A stretch of 64,000 nt of DNA, taken from the NCBI RefSeq assembly GCF_037126465.1, contig NW_026999407.1, positions 248,001 to 312,000 of the forward strand. Direction: 5' to 3'. Origin of the DNA: Ornithodoros turicata (Eukaryota; Arthropoda; Arachnida; Ixodida; Argasidae). The notes beneath the pieces were generated by a model, which did not search any database, had not been told where the DNA came from, and saw only the letters and a list, made by a program, of their open reading frames with translations. The position numbers were made by a program, and so were the translations under genes. Positions 32,216 through 42,786 of the stretch are shown in pieces (within the stretch, counting starts at the first letter, position 1; each line of letters begins with the position of its first letter).

Positions 32216-32312
32216 CAGTCGACCCGCATTTATCCGGACTTCATTTATCCGGACAAAAAAGCGTGGAGACGGATTTCTCTCCCATGTATTTCGCCCCCGT
32301 TTATCCGGACTG
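32216..32312 (+). mobile_element. pogo/Tigger-like end, truncated
   Basis: TA followed by CAGTCGACCCGCATTTATCC and two more TTTATCCGGAC words is typical of pogo-like termini. It stops where the type 2 SINE's trinucleotide end begins. Confidence 0.55.
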
Positions 32313-32641
32313 CGGCGGAGGGGAGGAGGAGGAGGAGGAGTGTCGATGGGAGGAACCCGAGAGGTCTGCCTGCCTGATTAGGCGGCATGTTTCTCGGGAA
32401 GTGAAAGGTGGTGGAGAGGAGGAGAGGAAAGGGTGAAGTGGAAGACCGAGCGGAATCCGCTCGGGGGGAGGATAGCTGCGTCCATGGGCCGACTTCAGGG
32501 GAACTGTGCCGGCATACGCCTATTACACATCTGAGGGAAACCCAGGAAAAACCCCAGACGGCACAGCCGGCCCGCGGATTCGAACCGCGGACCTCCCAGT
32601 CTCCAAGCGCACGCGTTACCGCTGCGCCACCGGAGCTGGTC
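32312..32641 (-). mobile_element. tRNA-derived SINE (type 2)
   Basis: Reverse complement of 29402-29722: (GGA)n at 32316-32341, GAGGTCTGCCTGCCTGATTA, GGCCGACTTCAGGGGAACTG and the B and A boxes at the right end (GGATTCGAACC, GCTGCGCCACCGGAGC). Near full length. Confidence 0.9.
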
Positions 32642-32724
32642 CTGACTGCAGCGTCCGGGCTCAGACGAGAATTCCAGGGAACAGAAGTGACTAATACCCA
32701 ACAGCCGGGGGGGGGGGGATATGT

Positions 32725-32935
32725 TTAATAGAGTGAAAGAAAAAAACGGCAATGTCAGCCAGGCTATTGCCAGCTTGCTATTCCAAAAAAAGAAACTGAA
32801 AAATAAACAAAAAGAAAGAAAAAGAAACGAACTGAAAAATAAACAAATAGAAACAAGAAGAAAGGAACTGAGAATAAACAAAAGAAATAAAGGAAAGGAA
32901 AAAATGGAAGAAAAACAGGCACGCAGTGCAGCTGG
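32725..32935 (+). mobile_element. A-rich retroposon fragment
   Basis: AATGTCAGCCAGGCTATTGC and CAGCTTGCTATTCCAAAAA followed by A-rich sequence with AATAAACAAA words. A diverged relative of 30075-30310. Confidence 0.5.
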
Positions 32936-33064
32936 CTTCAGACCCTTGGACCACACCTAGTCAAGCGAGGTCCACGACCCTGGTCGCGGCCTCGTTTTAA
33001 CTGGCACAAAGACGGTGTTGCTAGGAAGAATTTTCTCCCTTTCCGACTTTGCACGTTACACAAA

Positions 33065-33605
33065 AGAGAGTGGTAGAGATTAAACAAATTAACAACCGCA
33101 GTCGCCCCTCATACCTAGACTAAAACAGTAACCGTGAAATTCCATGGGCTTGTATAGGAACATTTGCAAATGAATGTAATGTTTTGTTTACCACCAGAAA
33201 TTCACTGACTTCGAGGATGCCAATGGCGGTCTTCGAGCTGTCTTGAGAATCTCGATCCCGTTTAATACCCTTGTCACACAGGGAGTCTTCAATGATCATT
33301 GAAACCAATCGTCATTGAAAATGCGCGTAGCGCCACCTAGCGTGTAACGTGTCAACCTGTCGTGAAACACTGAATCCAATACTCTTTGGGAAGTTGACAC
33401 GTTACACGCTTGGTGTCACTACACACATTTTCAATGGTCATTGGTTTCAATGATCATTGAAGACTGCCCATGTGACAGGGGTATAACGAACTGGATCGGG
33501 TTGAGCAGCATCGGAGTTCGATCCTACTCGAAAGTGTCCGTGTAGCAGCGCCGGATCCGCATTGAGCTCGATGAGCATTAGCTCAATGGGATTGTGACAG
33601 GGGTA
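33065..33605 (-). mobile_element. PIF/Harbinger-like element, family 1, with nested family 2
   Basis: In minus orientation it begins at 33605 (TACCCCTGTCACAATCCC) with TAA/TTA outside. The body matches 15134-15470. The host word CCCGTTTAACAAACTGGATC is split after TTTAA by 33266-33483. Confidence 0.8.
33266..33483. mobile_element. PIF/Harbinger-like MITE, family 2, nested
   Basis: Ends TACCCTTGTCACACAGGGAG and CATGTGACAGGGGTA with a TAA duplication on both sides, confirmed by the uninterrupted 15134 paralogue. Palindromic arms contain TCAATGATCATTGAAACCAA. 218 bp. Confidence 0.92.
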
Positions 33606-33717
33606 TTATATTTAACCGAAACCTCGAAAACAAAGATTATCAATTTACTTACTTGGATCTCTTAAGTGTGCCGGCTGGTCTGTGAGACGCGCTTGCGGTA
33701 CACGGTTTGCTGTCTAA

Positions 33718-34536
33718 TACCCCTGTCACACGGACACTTTCAATCCGCATTGAACCAATGCTCATCGAGCTCAATGCGGATCCGGCGCTGCTACACGGAC
33801 ACGTTCGAGTAGGATCCAACTCCGATCCTGCTTAACCCGATCCAGGTTGTTAAACGGGATTGAGATTCTAGAGAGTGATTAGTGAACACGGCGATCACAA
33901 CGAAATCATAACAAAAACGGCGCTGTGCTGTACAATCTTATATTTAACAGCTGGATTTCATGGATATAAACATTTTTGCCTCTTATATTCCAACTATTCA
34001 TGTAGATTTGTTTAAAAATCATACCGACAACAGAATGTGTCCCAGCAGGTGGTTCTGCCGGCAGCGGTACAACGACGGAAGCAGACGACAATTCCCGACG
34101 TGCCTTACGCTCCCTAGGTGGCGCTTATCAAATTTGCACCAACCACCAACAATCCACTACTTTTGCAGATTGCAAGAGGTATCCATTTCAATCCCATTCA
34201 ATCCACTTGCCACCCAAAATGACGCTGCCCATGTTGGATACAGGGAGAAATAGTGAGGATAGGTTGATTGATAGCGTTCCATATTTCAAGACTTCATTGG
34301 TCGGAAAGCTGAAAAAGTGGGTGGAGCTTCAGGTATTGGCATGACCCATTAATGGCCAGACTCCCTTTTAATATACGGCTCTGCTGCCTCGGGGCTGTTA
34401 GCGCCGCCTGTCGACAAGCCAACATTTCAATACGCATTGGGATGGGCCGTGTAGCAGCATCGCGCACCGAACGCTCTTGAGAAACTCGATGCGGATCGGA
34501 TTCAATCCGCATTGAAAGCGCCGTGTGACATGGGTA
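33718..34536. mobile_element. PIF/Harbinger-like element, family 1, complete
   Basis: Ends TACCCCTGTCACACGGAC and GCCGTGTGACATGGGTA, with TAA at both sides (33715-33717, 34537-34539). Subterminal GATCCGCATTGA words recur at both ends. The interior near 34355-34390 carries a stretch like the end of hAT family 4. No transposase is evident. Confidence 0.88.
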
Positions 34537-35383
34537 TAAAACTTCTTTCACCCGATATACGTGGCCGGGCTTGAAAAGCTTCTCTTCTTAGCATATTGAT
34601 ACGGGCATCACAGCGTGGCGACGGCAATGATTTAAAGGGTCTCTGACCAGAAGCTGGAGAGCCTTTTCCGCAGTGGCTACCGATAGAATACACAAAAGCA
34701 ACTTCATATACGAAAATTCATGCCTCAACACCTCGTAGTTTTCGTAAACTCGAATTTTGAACATCGCGGTTCACGCCGACGCTGGCACACCTAGCGTCAA
34801 ACCAAGAAAACGTACGCATATATAGAAAACTCATCTGGTCATCCCACCGGGATGACGTCAATCGCCCATGCAATCAGCGCGCACAATGCCGTCACGTGAT
34901 CGAGCACTACAACAACAACTTTCAGCAAGAACCAACATTTTTACGCCGATATACTGTTGTCACAATGTCTGGAAATAAAAAGTATGTATATACTTCGAAA
35001 TCTACGACCTGTTTTATAACTGCGATAATCCAATTAGCGACTTCCGTGGAAAGAGGAGCTACGAGGCTACGAGCTACGACGACTTTCGGGATCCAGCGCG
35101 CTATTTCACTGCGTTAGCGTAGTGTGTGTATTTCCAAGTTTTCTTTAGTTATATCTTTTGGAACAACGACCAATTTATCGAGGTACAGCCCTTACTTCAT
35201 TTGACGTGCCTCGGTTGTGTCGTCAAAGCGCGATTATTCGGCGGGCATTCAGTTCCGTACGATACTGCGCAGGGATATACAAGGCAGGGATCAGGTACAA
35301 GTTTTCTTCTATCTGTTTTCCTTATAATATGCAGCATACTGCATATAGTAAAGAATGTTAAGTTCTGGATTCTAAACCAACGC

Positions 35384-35915
35384 AGTTGAAATCCTTAGTT
35401 TACCCCAAGCTGTACTATTGTTGTCTAATCTGGGGAAACACCACAGAGGGCAACGATAAAATTGCAGTGCACAAAAAAAGAAAGAAAGAATGCCTGGTAT
35501 ACGACAACCATATCTACAGGTTGTCTACAGGTGCAATGTGCTGGACCCTCGTTGCAAAGAGGCCCACCAGGGGTGCCACTACAATCCATCCATCCAGCCC
35601 CTCAGCTCCTTCAACACATGCAAAATACAGTAGACAAAGCGTTCACTTGGAAATCAGACATTTACACAAAATTGCCTTGCAAATTCAGGATCTCTTAGCG
35701 CCATCCCAAACACTTGCCATTACGGTATGAAATCTATCACTGTACCACCTTACAAGGTTCCACTGCTACGGACCAACTACAGAAATCAGCAGAAACTGTT
35801 CCTCTTCCGAACAAATTTTTTCAGCTGATTGGAAATGGCCTTCCTGTGTCCAGTTTCAAAACAGAGTTACACAAACTTGTTGAAGTGTTATTAGAGACAG
35901 TCCACTCTGTTATGT

Positions 35916-35954
<39 letters not shown>

Positions 35955-36056
35955 GTGGACAGCTCGGTGCAATTGTGTATTTTATGTATGTGGTTGTGAT
36001 TTGCTGTATGCTCGTAGTGGTAATATCACAGTTATCGCATTTATATGGCTTTTTAT
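35384..36056 (+). pseudogene. LINE reverse-transcriptase C-terminal remnant
   Basis: KSLVYPKLYYCCLIWGNTTE resembles the P.L.Y....WG.T motif at the end of the RT region in CR1/Jockey-type elements. Further on, in another frame, FFQLIGNGLPVSSFKTELHK resembles the WN.LP...SFK.L tail. Frameshifts and a (GT)n tract at 35921-35951 show it is dead. Confidence 0.65.
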
Positions 36057-36166
36057 AACAATGTTAGGGTGATGACTTCATGGAAGTGGAAGGAACAGGA
36101 GAGGAAGACATCTGGCAATGGTCATGACAGTTGTCCGTCAGGTACGAGACCAATTTCTTTTATAAA

Positions 36167-36216
36167 TGTGGCATATAGAGTGACGTTGTAGTAACAACTT
36201 CACTCTATATGCCACA
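36167..36216. repeat. 50-nt near-perfect hairpin
   Basis: TGTGGCATATAGAGTGACG pairs with TTCACTCTATATGCCACA. The stem is about 23 bp with one mismatch and the loop is AGTA. It could be a tiny MITE or a small-RNA hairpin; nothing decides between them. Confidence 0.6.
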
Positions 36217-36677
36217 TTATATCTCAATACAACTTAGACCTGCCTGTTGCACATGAGATGTGTGACTTTACTTACACACACAAGCTTCTGCAGGTTCGAT
36301 GCATGTATATTTTGAAACATGAAAGACAGAGTGCTAAAAATATATCTGAGGTGAAAAATTGAGAAGTTCACTGCAGTAATTCTATCGATTTATTTTCAGC
36401 ATTTTGGGAAAAATATAGTGATGGCAAGATTACCTGTGTTGTTGTGCCAGACCATCTGCTATTGGAATTCGTTGTCCCAGTTATTATATATAATAGCTGT
36501 TTGAGGTTATTACATATCTGTTATGCAAGTTTTGTGCCTGTGAGTTCCTGTAAATGTGCTCTGCGGTAATCATACTGGACAGAGAGCTATGCCTGTATAA
36601 TAACAGTGACTAATGTTCTCCTGCCCATAAACCTATTCCTAGGGTACATCTGCACCCTTGGAAGTCACTGTAGAGGC

Positions 36678-36755
36678 GTGTTCGCTTAGCTCAATTGGTA
36701 AGGGCCCTGGATCGGTAATACAGAAGATGTGGGTTCAAGTCCTACTACTGGCTAA
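36678..36755 (+). tRNA. tRNA-like sequence (pseudogene or SINE head)
   Basis: TTAGCTCAATTGGTAAGG fits an A box / D arm and GGGTTCAAGTCC a B box / T arm. The anticodon region (GGATCGGTAATACAGAAG) and acceptor pairing are poor, so I take it as tRNA-derived, not a working tRNA. Confidence 0.5.
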
Positions 36756-36841
36756 CCTTTCCAGTGACTGCTCATCATTCATTTCTTAGGCACTTGGTGC
36801 TTTGTATGTATTTGCCTTTTCTATGTGTTCCAGTCTCAGAA

Positions 36842-38056
36842 CATCAACTGCCATGTTCAAAAGAACTGGAATATGCCTCTGCAATCTGGAACCCATCCCA
36901 ACATCTCTTAATCGACAAAGTAGAATTAGTACAGAACCGCACGGTTTGTTGCTCGTGATTATCATCCTTTTTCCAGCGTCTCAGCCATTAAAGCCAAACT
37001 CTTTCTTACTCCTTTGATTACCAGATGAAAGGTATCAGGCCTGGGATTCTTTTATAAGTTATATTCAGACATGTACAAGATACCCAAAAATGTATTTAAG
37101 ATAAGATAATAAATACTAACGTTAGAATATAATTAAGATAGAGTATAAATACATGAAAATTAAAGTAATTAAGATAGAGTACAAAATACTTCAAAAAGTA
37201 TTTGAAATACAATTAAGATACTGTTTATCCTTGAACGGAAAAGTCACCAGTCACCAATCAATGCGGCTAGTCGCCGCTATGTGGCATGGATCATCTAAAC
37301 CCCGCGCACTAAGCAAGCCGCCGCTGTGTGATAGGAGTCATCTAAACATAAGTCCCAAAACGATGAAAACGAGAACGATGAAAACTCCACTAAGTATATG
37401 TGACCCATAACAAAGCAAGCTTCTAGCAGGTGCCTGCTCGGCGAGGTCAGAATTCGGAGTCACCACGTCAGGGCACACGTATTAGAACCCTCACTCGCCA
37501 AGGATTAGTACACACGGGGCAAGACCTCTAAATGGAGACTACCAAGAAGGGCCAATGTCCGGGTCAAGTCCGAGGGACTCAGGGAATTTCCACTGAACGA
37601 GGAAGATAATGGAAAGACAAGACACAGAAAGTTTGACAGGGAGATCCAAAATATGTAATTAGAGTATTGATTAGAAAATACCATAAAATGTATTTTAAAT
37701 AGAGTACAAATACACTAAACAAAAAGTATTGAGTAGAGTACCAAAATACCGCAAATTGTATTTAAAATACAGTATTTTAAATACAATACTCCAAATACGT
37801 ACAAGTATGGTTATATTACAGTCACACTCCTCCCCACCCCACTTACTGTCAATCCCCTCACAAGTTACTTCCAAGACTTGATGACTCGCACAAAGTACTT
37901 GCTCCACCTACACAAACAAAAAATTCCTCTACTCTCCGCACCAGCTGATGGTGTCAAACTGGAATGACCTTCCTGCCCACATAGCATCAGTACAAAATGT
38001 ATCGTCATTTATTTCCAAGTGCTATGATCGTTTTCAGATCGAATGAATTTCTTCGT
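36842..38056 (+). pseudogene. CR1-like LINE 3' end, split by a hAT-like element
   Basis: LEYASAIWNPSQHLLIDKVE then LVQNRTVC is the conserved motif after the RT domain of CR1-group elements. After the insertion 37066-37809 the C-terminal tail resumes (SNWNDLPAHIASVQNVSSFI and a few more residues, stop at 38046). Stops and frameshifts lie between. Confidence 0.8.
37066..37809. mobile_element. hAT-like element, family 5 (longest copy)
   Basis: Ends CAGACATGTACAAGATAC and CGTACAAGTATG. A perfect 8-bp duplication GTTATATT lies at 37058-37065 and 37810-37817, inside a LINE. It is 744 bp, AT-rich at both ends and non-coding. Confidence 0.94.
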
Positions 38057-39245
38057 GGTGAGTGAACGAATTTTGTGTACATCATTTTGGTATTTGTCTT
38101 TTTTGGATAAAAAACCTCCCGCATTTATGTAAATCCCTTCACAAGGGTCTTTAAGTATACAAATGAAATGAAGAACTTCGTGATACTTTCATAATTGGAG
38201 CATTTTTAATTCATATTTTAAAACAGTGCATGGCTGCTAAAAATGTGTCAGACACCGTTACAAAGGCTGCCGTCTGTAACAGGGGAATCATGATTTTTCC
38301 CAGAAGCCCAATAATCTATAACGCTGCATCACATATGCTATTTTGGAGCAATCTCTGCAGACATATTATGAAGATATTATCTGAGTGCCACAATAAACTA
38401 TATGAACCACATTCCATGTTACATCATCTTTGACTAAAACATGCCTATTTGAGTATTCGAGCAGCCCAAGATACAAAGCTTGGTTCCTCAAGGTCTACAT
38501 CCTACTCGAACTGGGTGTGCACTTTGCACACAAAAGGAAGATTGAGAATGAAAAATGGCTAGGAAGCAAGCGAACTGGGGTTTTACATCATGCATGGAAG
38601 ATTGAGGTTTTCGATAGCCAACTTGTGTAGTGAGCACTTCTGGAGGACTGAGAGCAGGGACCGAGGTCACACACAGGGTAACCTGCATAACAGTCTGATT
38701 TACTTCCACATAACGATCATTAAAATACTTGAGGTGCCTAAACAATACTATTTGGATGCTATCAGACAGTAAGAGTTCGAACAACACTTACGACATTGAC
38801 TGAATGGGTGGACAGAAGGATGCGTCAGAACAGGATTGGATTTGTGTCTGTGGTGGAATTGAGAGCCCAATGTAATTCTTACCAGGCGGAGCAGGCTGAT
38901 GAGATGGTGCTTTGTGTCAGGGGTCAGCACAGTGGTTTATCCAGAATCCCAAGCATGGAGGAGTGTTGAGTTCGGGGGGAGGGGGGGTCATTATTATAGT
39001 TGCATCATTAGTCTACAGCTGAAATTGCAAGGGCACCCCCTGTAGGGGGTACCCCCACCTAGTATATTAGGTATTTAAAGCATGTAGTAGTTACTATGGG
39101 AAAGGCTTTGCGTATTCTGTTCACCGCGCAGACTGGTATAACGATTCTCTTGTTTTTTTCAAGTTTGTGCAACATCCATCTCAAGAACTGTTGGTATGTA
39201 GTGTACGTATCTATTTCCTGTATGAGACACGCAAGCTTTGAACAA
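38057..39245. other. Gene-less interval
   Basis: I see no domain or bounded repeat. A G-rich run lies near 38975 and repeated GGGGGTACCCCC words near 39050. Confidence 0.4.
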
Positions 39246-39339
39246 AGCTAAAGCTAGTAGGACGCCGAGTATTAATTCATCTGCACTCTTTAAGCTAAAG
39301 CTAGTAGGACGCCGAGTATTAATTCAGCTGCACTCTTTC
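39246..39339. repeat. Two-copy tandem repeat, 47-bp period
   Basis: AAGCTAGTAGGACGCCGAGT and TTAATTCATCTGCACTCTTT occur twice in direct orientation with one T/G difference. Confidence 0.85.
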
Positions 39340-41500
39340 TGAATAAGTGACGAACAATAACGAAAAGTTCAGAAAAACTATTTTGTATTGAAACCAACCA
39401 GCATGATTGTGCATGAGACACGTACGCTTCTTACTTGTGAATATGAGCGCTAGGTTCGTGCTGCCCTCGAAGTTCTAAATATGCTACTTTAAGAGCAGCT
39501 CCTTGCAACATAAGCACTCGACTTCTTTCGGCATTATTATGCAATGAACCACTCCGGCCCCTTTACACGGCGCCGTCAAACATGAAATTTACACAAACTG
39601 TTCATGTGCTTCATCGTGATGGATGCTGAAAGCTCATCTAACAGTCTGTCGTTGGAACTTCCTCTTCATGCTGAACTCGATTCGCGGCTCAACATTTTAA
39701 AAGCAAGGCCTCCAAACTCTGCTGCACGTAGCAGGTGCCTCTCAGCTGCTGAAAGGTAGCTGAAAAGCTGACTTGTCGACTCCGCTGTGCTTCCGCGTCC
39801 ATATTGAAAAAGCACCCAGCAATACGGAAGTTGCGGAAACCACCCGAACTTCCGGTGTGGGCTTTCCACCAATAAACGTCGCGGGCGTTTGACGTCATAC
39901 ACATGGGAAAACGAGTGCATAATAGCTAGAGTTTTGCGCTGATCGCACGAGTTGAGGGCAGATATCGAAACCGCTTTTCGGCTCCTTGTTTGGAATAGTT
40001 GGCGGCTCCGCAGAGACGAAACGTTTCAGTTGTAACTTGGAGGCACCATGTAGGTTCGTTATCCATACAAACAAATAGCGTCCTCGATAAACTTGCTCCG
40101 GAATTGCCCCGAAACCACCGCGGTGCGTGGCGCTCTACACTGGCGGTGCCCTGGGCGGAGGCATTATCGAGCATGAAACTGCACCGCACTGGTGGATCTG
40201 GTGGATACTAGCGTGCGCCACCTAGAGATGTGTGCTCGCTGTGGCTCGTAGGCTGCGCGACCAGTAGCGAGCGGGACCTGGCGAGCGCCACCGATCGAAT
40301 GCCATGCTGACGATGGCTGTCTGCTGCTACTTGCCCGGCTACACCTGGCTACTTGCCGCTTCCGCCTTCCTCCGTGCTTCCTGCGATCACGATGCTTCTT
40401 GGGATTGCACTCTGGCGCTCGGCCGATTTTCTCGGTGTGGGTTCGGGGCAACTCAGTGCTGCACTGAAAGTGTGCACTCCTTTAATCGAGGACGTTCAGT
40501 GCGCACCAGTGCAGTTTATCGAGGATGGCAAGCCGCACCAGGTCGCACCGGTGCAGTTTATCGAGGACGCTAATAGACATTGACCAGGTTCTGGTCAGAG
40601 ACCCTTTAATGGACAGAATGAGAATGCGCGTAACATGAGTCGTCGTCGTCGTAACAATATTATACTGCTTGAGAAATAACTCGCGATGTCTCGCAACTTT
40701 TGAAAAGCACAATGCAAGACGATGTCAGCCATCGCAAACACCCAACGCATTCCCCCTACCTCCACGATCCTCACTCTACAGCAGGATATGCGCGCGCTTT
40801 CCGCAAGAGGCGCTGTAGTGGCGCGCCCATGGCGAAACGCAGGTCACCTGTATGCAGCATTAATTCTTTGAAGAGAGACCCCTCCAAAGCGGTGGAACCT
40901 CAACATCGGGGCGCTGGAGAGGTTGGACAGGTTGCGACAGTAGCACTTGTACCAGAGTTATACCCCGCGGCGTAACGTTGTGGAAGTCCGTGATTAGCGA
41001 CGCCAAATATCATTCGGGGATAAGTCGGGAAAATGCAGGTTTCTGATACGTCTGCCCCGTTTCATGCGACATTGGCTGACACATTAGAGAGAACTGCGAT
41101 GATTTTGTTATTTCATCTGCTCTTCAAATAATGAAAGCGCTCCGGTCACACAAAGTACATATTTAGGTAGTGTGAGACATCTGCTTTGTCTGTGTGACTT
41201 TTTCTCTACTACATGCTGCCATCACAATCACATTGGTGCCCCTTTAACGTGTAATCGAGAGGCCGCTGTGTGTCCCAAAGTCAATTTGCAAATTTGATTT
41301 GTGCAAAAAGTATGTATTGTCATTCTGGAAAACTACATGCACTGGACGGCATTCAAAGCGCTGTTGCTTAGATAAAAGCATTTAGAACGCACACTTTTTC
41401 CGATTATTTACTTACCCCTTCGTCACTGCAATCATCAAGAGGTGAGAAGTGGCAGTCACAGCACCTGTAGAAGGAATTATAAGGTAACATATATATATAT
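39340..41500. other. Gene-less interval
   Basis: A 45-bp spaced duplication (GTGCAGTTTATCGAGGA) is at 40510-40575. GTGCCCCTTTAA near 41236 looks like a lone piggyBac-like end. The frames at 40304-40583 have no recognised domain. Confidence 0.4.
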
Positions 41501-41506
41501 ATATAT

Positions 41507-41738
41507 AAAGTAAAAAAATAGCCGAAGCTCTGTAGCTGCACGTTGAGCATATGTTTACAATTTGATCGTGCACTCCCAGCCAAGGACAGCTGTTTCGCTC
41601 TACTTGGAGCTCGTCAGCCTGGCGTAGGGAAGTGACGCGATCTTGGGTCGGCACAACAGTGCGTCTCGGCGAGACGTCAATGTTCCACGGTGACGACGCC
41701 ACCTGTGGAGGCCGCAGTGCAAGCTAGCAAGTAGTATA
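41507..41738 (-). mobile_element. Single retrozyme-like unit, diverged
   Basis: It aligns end to end with the 233-bp array unit: AAAAAAATAGCCGAAGCTCT at one edge, GCATATGTTTACAA, the hammerhead, and GCAGTGCAAGCTAGCAAGTA at the other edge. It is about 232 bp. (TA)n microsatellites flank both sides (41491-41507 and 41736-41750). Confidence 0.88.
41579..41623 (-). ncRNA. Type I hammerhead ribozyme with compensatory changes
   Basis: On the minus strand: stem I GCCAGG/CUUGGC, core CUGACGA, stem II GCUC-CAAGUA-GAGC, GAA, stem III ACAGCUGU, cleavage base C (complement of 41585). After an internal loop (CUAC opposite U) the stem continues CACUUCC/GGGAGUG. Every helix differs in sequence from the array ribozymes yet still pairs. 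Confidence 0.9.
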
Positions 41739-42064
41739 TATATATATATTTAGCATTCCACTATTTTTACATTTTACACTACTTTTACACTACTACACTA
41801 TTTTACACTACTTTTAGCATTCCAAGTATCTTAAATGTAAATAAATTATCCCTTTTTTTTTTCTTACTTCCCGTACCTTCGTAGTCTGTGTTTCAATTTT
41901 CATTTCAGCTACATATATTCGCGGTCGTCCGAACCCCATTCACCAAGTATATATATATATATATATAATAAATAAGAACGTTTATATCCTTATTAGTTCA
42001 TAACGTTTATTAGTTTATTTTTACGTTTAGTTACGTTTTTTTAGTTTATAATAACGTTTATATC

Positions 42065-42066
<2 letters not shown>

Positions 42067-42098
<32 letters not shown>
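42067..42098. repeat. (TTA)n microsatellite
   Basis: About ten TTA/ATT units. (TA)n tracts lie nearby at 41947-41968. Confidence 0.9.
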
Positions 42099-42102
<4 letters not shown>

Positions 42103-42148
42103 GATAAACGTGGGTTCATTGGTGCACAACCCTTCGACAAACAGGGTG

Positions 42149-42355
42149 TTTGCTCTAACGTGTCCAGAAATTTTATTTAACGCGAGCGATAAAAGAGAAA
42201 CCAGCGCTACTTTTCAGCCACATGACTAACAAGCAGGTGCCACTATTGAGGCAGTACCTGTTTCTTACTCAAGAAGCAGATAAGTTCCACTTGCTTTTCT
42301 TTTATCGCTCGCTTTAAATATAATTTCTGGACACGTTAGAGCATAGCCAAACGTG
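42149..42355. mobile_element. Foldback element (GCTCTAACGTGTCC)
   Basis: Left arm TTTGCTCTAACGTGTCCAGA, AACGCGAGCGATAAAAGAG; right arm the reverse complement (CTTTTATCGCTCGC, TTTCTGGACACGTTAGAGCA). Only about 80 bp of the recovered element is unpaired loop. Confidence 0.8.
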
Positions 42356-42508
42356 CGTAAACGCGTGCCAAAAGCGTAACGTTACACGTTAGACGTTAGT
42401 AACGTTACACGTTAGAGCACGTTAGAGCAAAAAAAAAAAGGGAAAAATAGCCGGAGACCTTTGGCTGCCCGTATAGCATATGTTTGTAAATCGAACGTCG
42501 CCATGCCA

Positions 42509-42553
42509 GTACTGGACAGCTGTTTCGGCCTTCTTGGGCCTCAGCAGCAGCAC
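42509..42553 (-). ncRNA. Hammerhead of unit 1, core mutated
   Basis: All helices form (stem II GGCC-CAAGAA-GGCC, stem III ACAGCUGU, stem I GUGCUG/CAGUAC), but the box reads CUGCUGA instead of CUGANGA. The conserved A at core position 6 is C, which should abolish cleavage. Confidence 0.85.
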
Positions 42554-42741
42554 GCAGGCAGGCAACGTTTGGGCAGATGGCGTCAGAAGGTCACGTAACA
42601 CGTGATTCCTCCCGTCAGAGTGAGCCAACTCACCACTGAAAGCCCAGTGCAAAGCCAGTGAAGTATACAAGGTAAAAAAATAGCCGGAGGCCTTTGGCTG
42701 CCCGTATAGCATATGTTTGTAAGTCAAACGTCGCCATGCCA

Positions 42742-42786
42742 GTACTGGACAGCTGTTTCGACCTTCTTGGGTCTCATCAGCAGCAC
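42742..42786 (-). ncRNA. Type I hammerhead ribozyme, intact (units 2-11)
   Basis: 5' to 3' on the minus strand: stem I GUGCUG, core CUGAUGA, stem II GACC-CAAGAA-GGUC, core GAA, stem III ACAGCUGU with a two-base loop, cleavage base C (complement of 42748), stem I CAGUAC. Beyond an internal loop (UGC opposite U) the stem extends GCCUGCC/GGCAUGGC (one bulge) and CAAACGU/ACGUUUG. Identical ribozymes lie at 42975-43019, 43208-43252, 43441-43485, 43674-43718, 43907-43951, 44140-44184, 44373-44417, 44606-44650 and 44839-44883. The very short stem III suggests they cleave best as dimers, as reported for other short-stem III hammerheads. Confidence 0.94.

Larger units (their letters stand above)
34636..40605. 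mobile_element. Possible piggyBac-like composite interval, TTAA-flanked
   Basis: AGGGTCTCTGACCAGAA at 34636 is the exact reverse complement of the 17 bp ending at 40605. TTAA lies immediately outside both (34632-34635, 40606-40609). This is what a piggyBac-like element would leave. The 5.97 kb between holds LINE scraps and other repeats and no transposase, so it may instead be two solo ends of unrelated copies. Confidence 0.4.

Noticed and set aside
36678..36755. Functional tRNA gene
   Set aside because: A and B boxes are present, but the acceptor and anticodon stems pair poorly; a tRNA-derived retroposon head is more likely.
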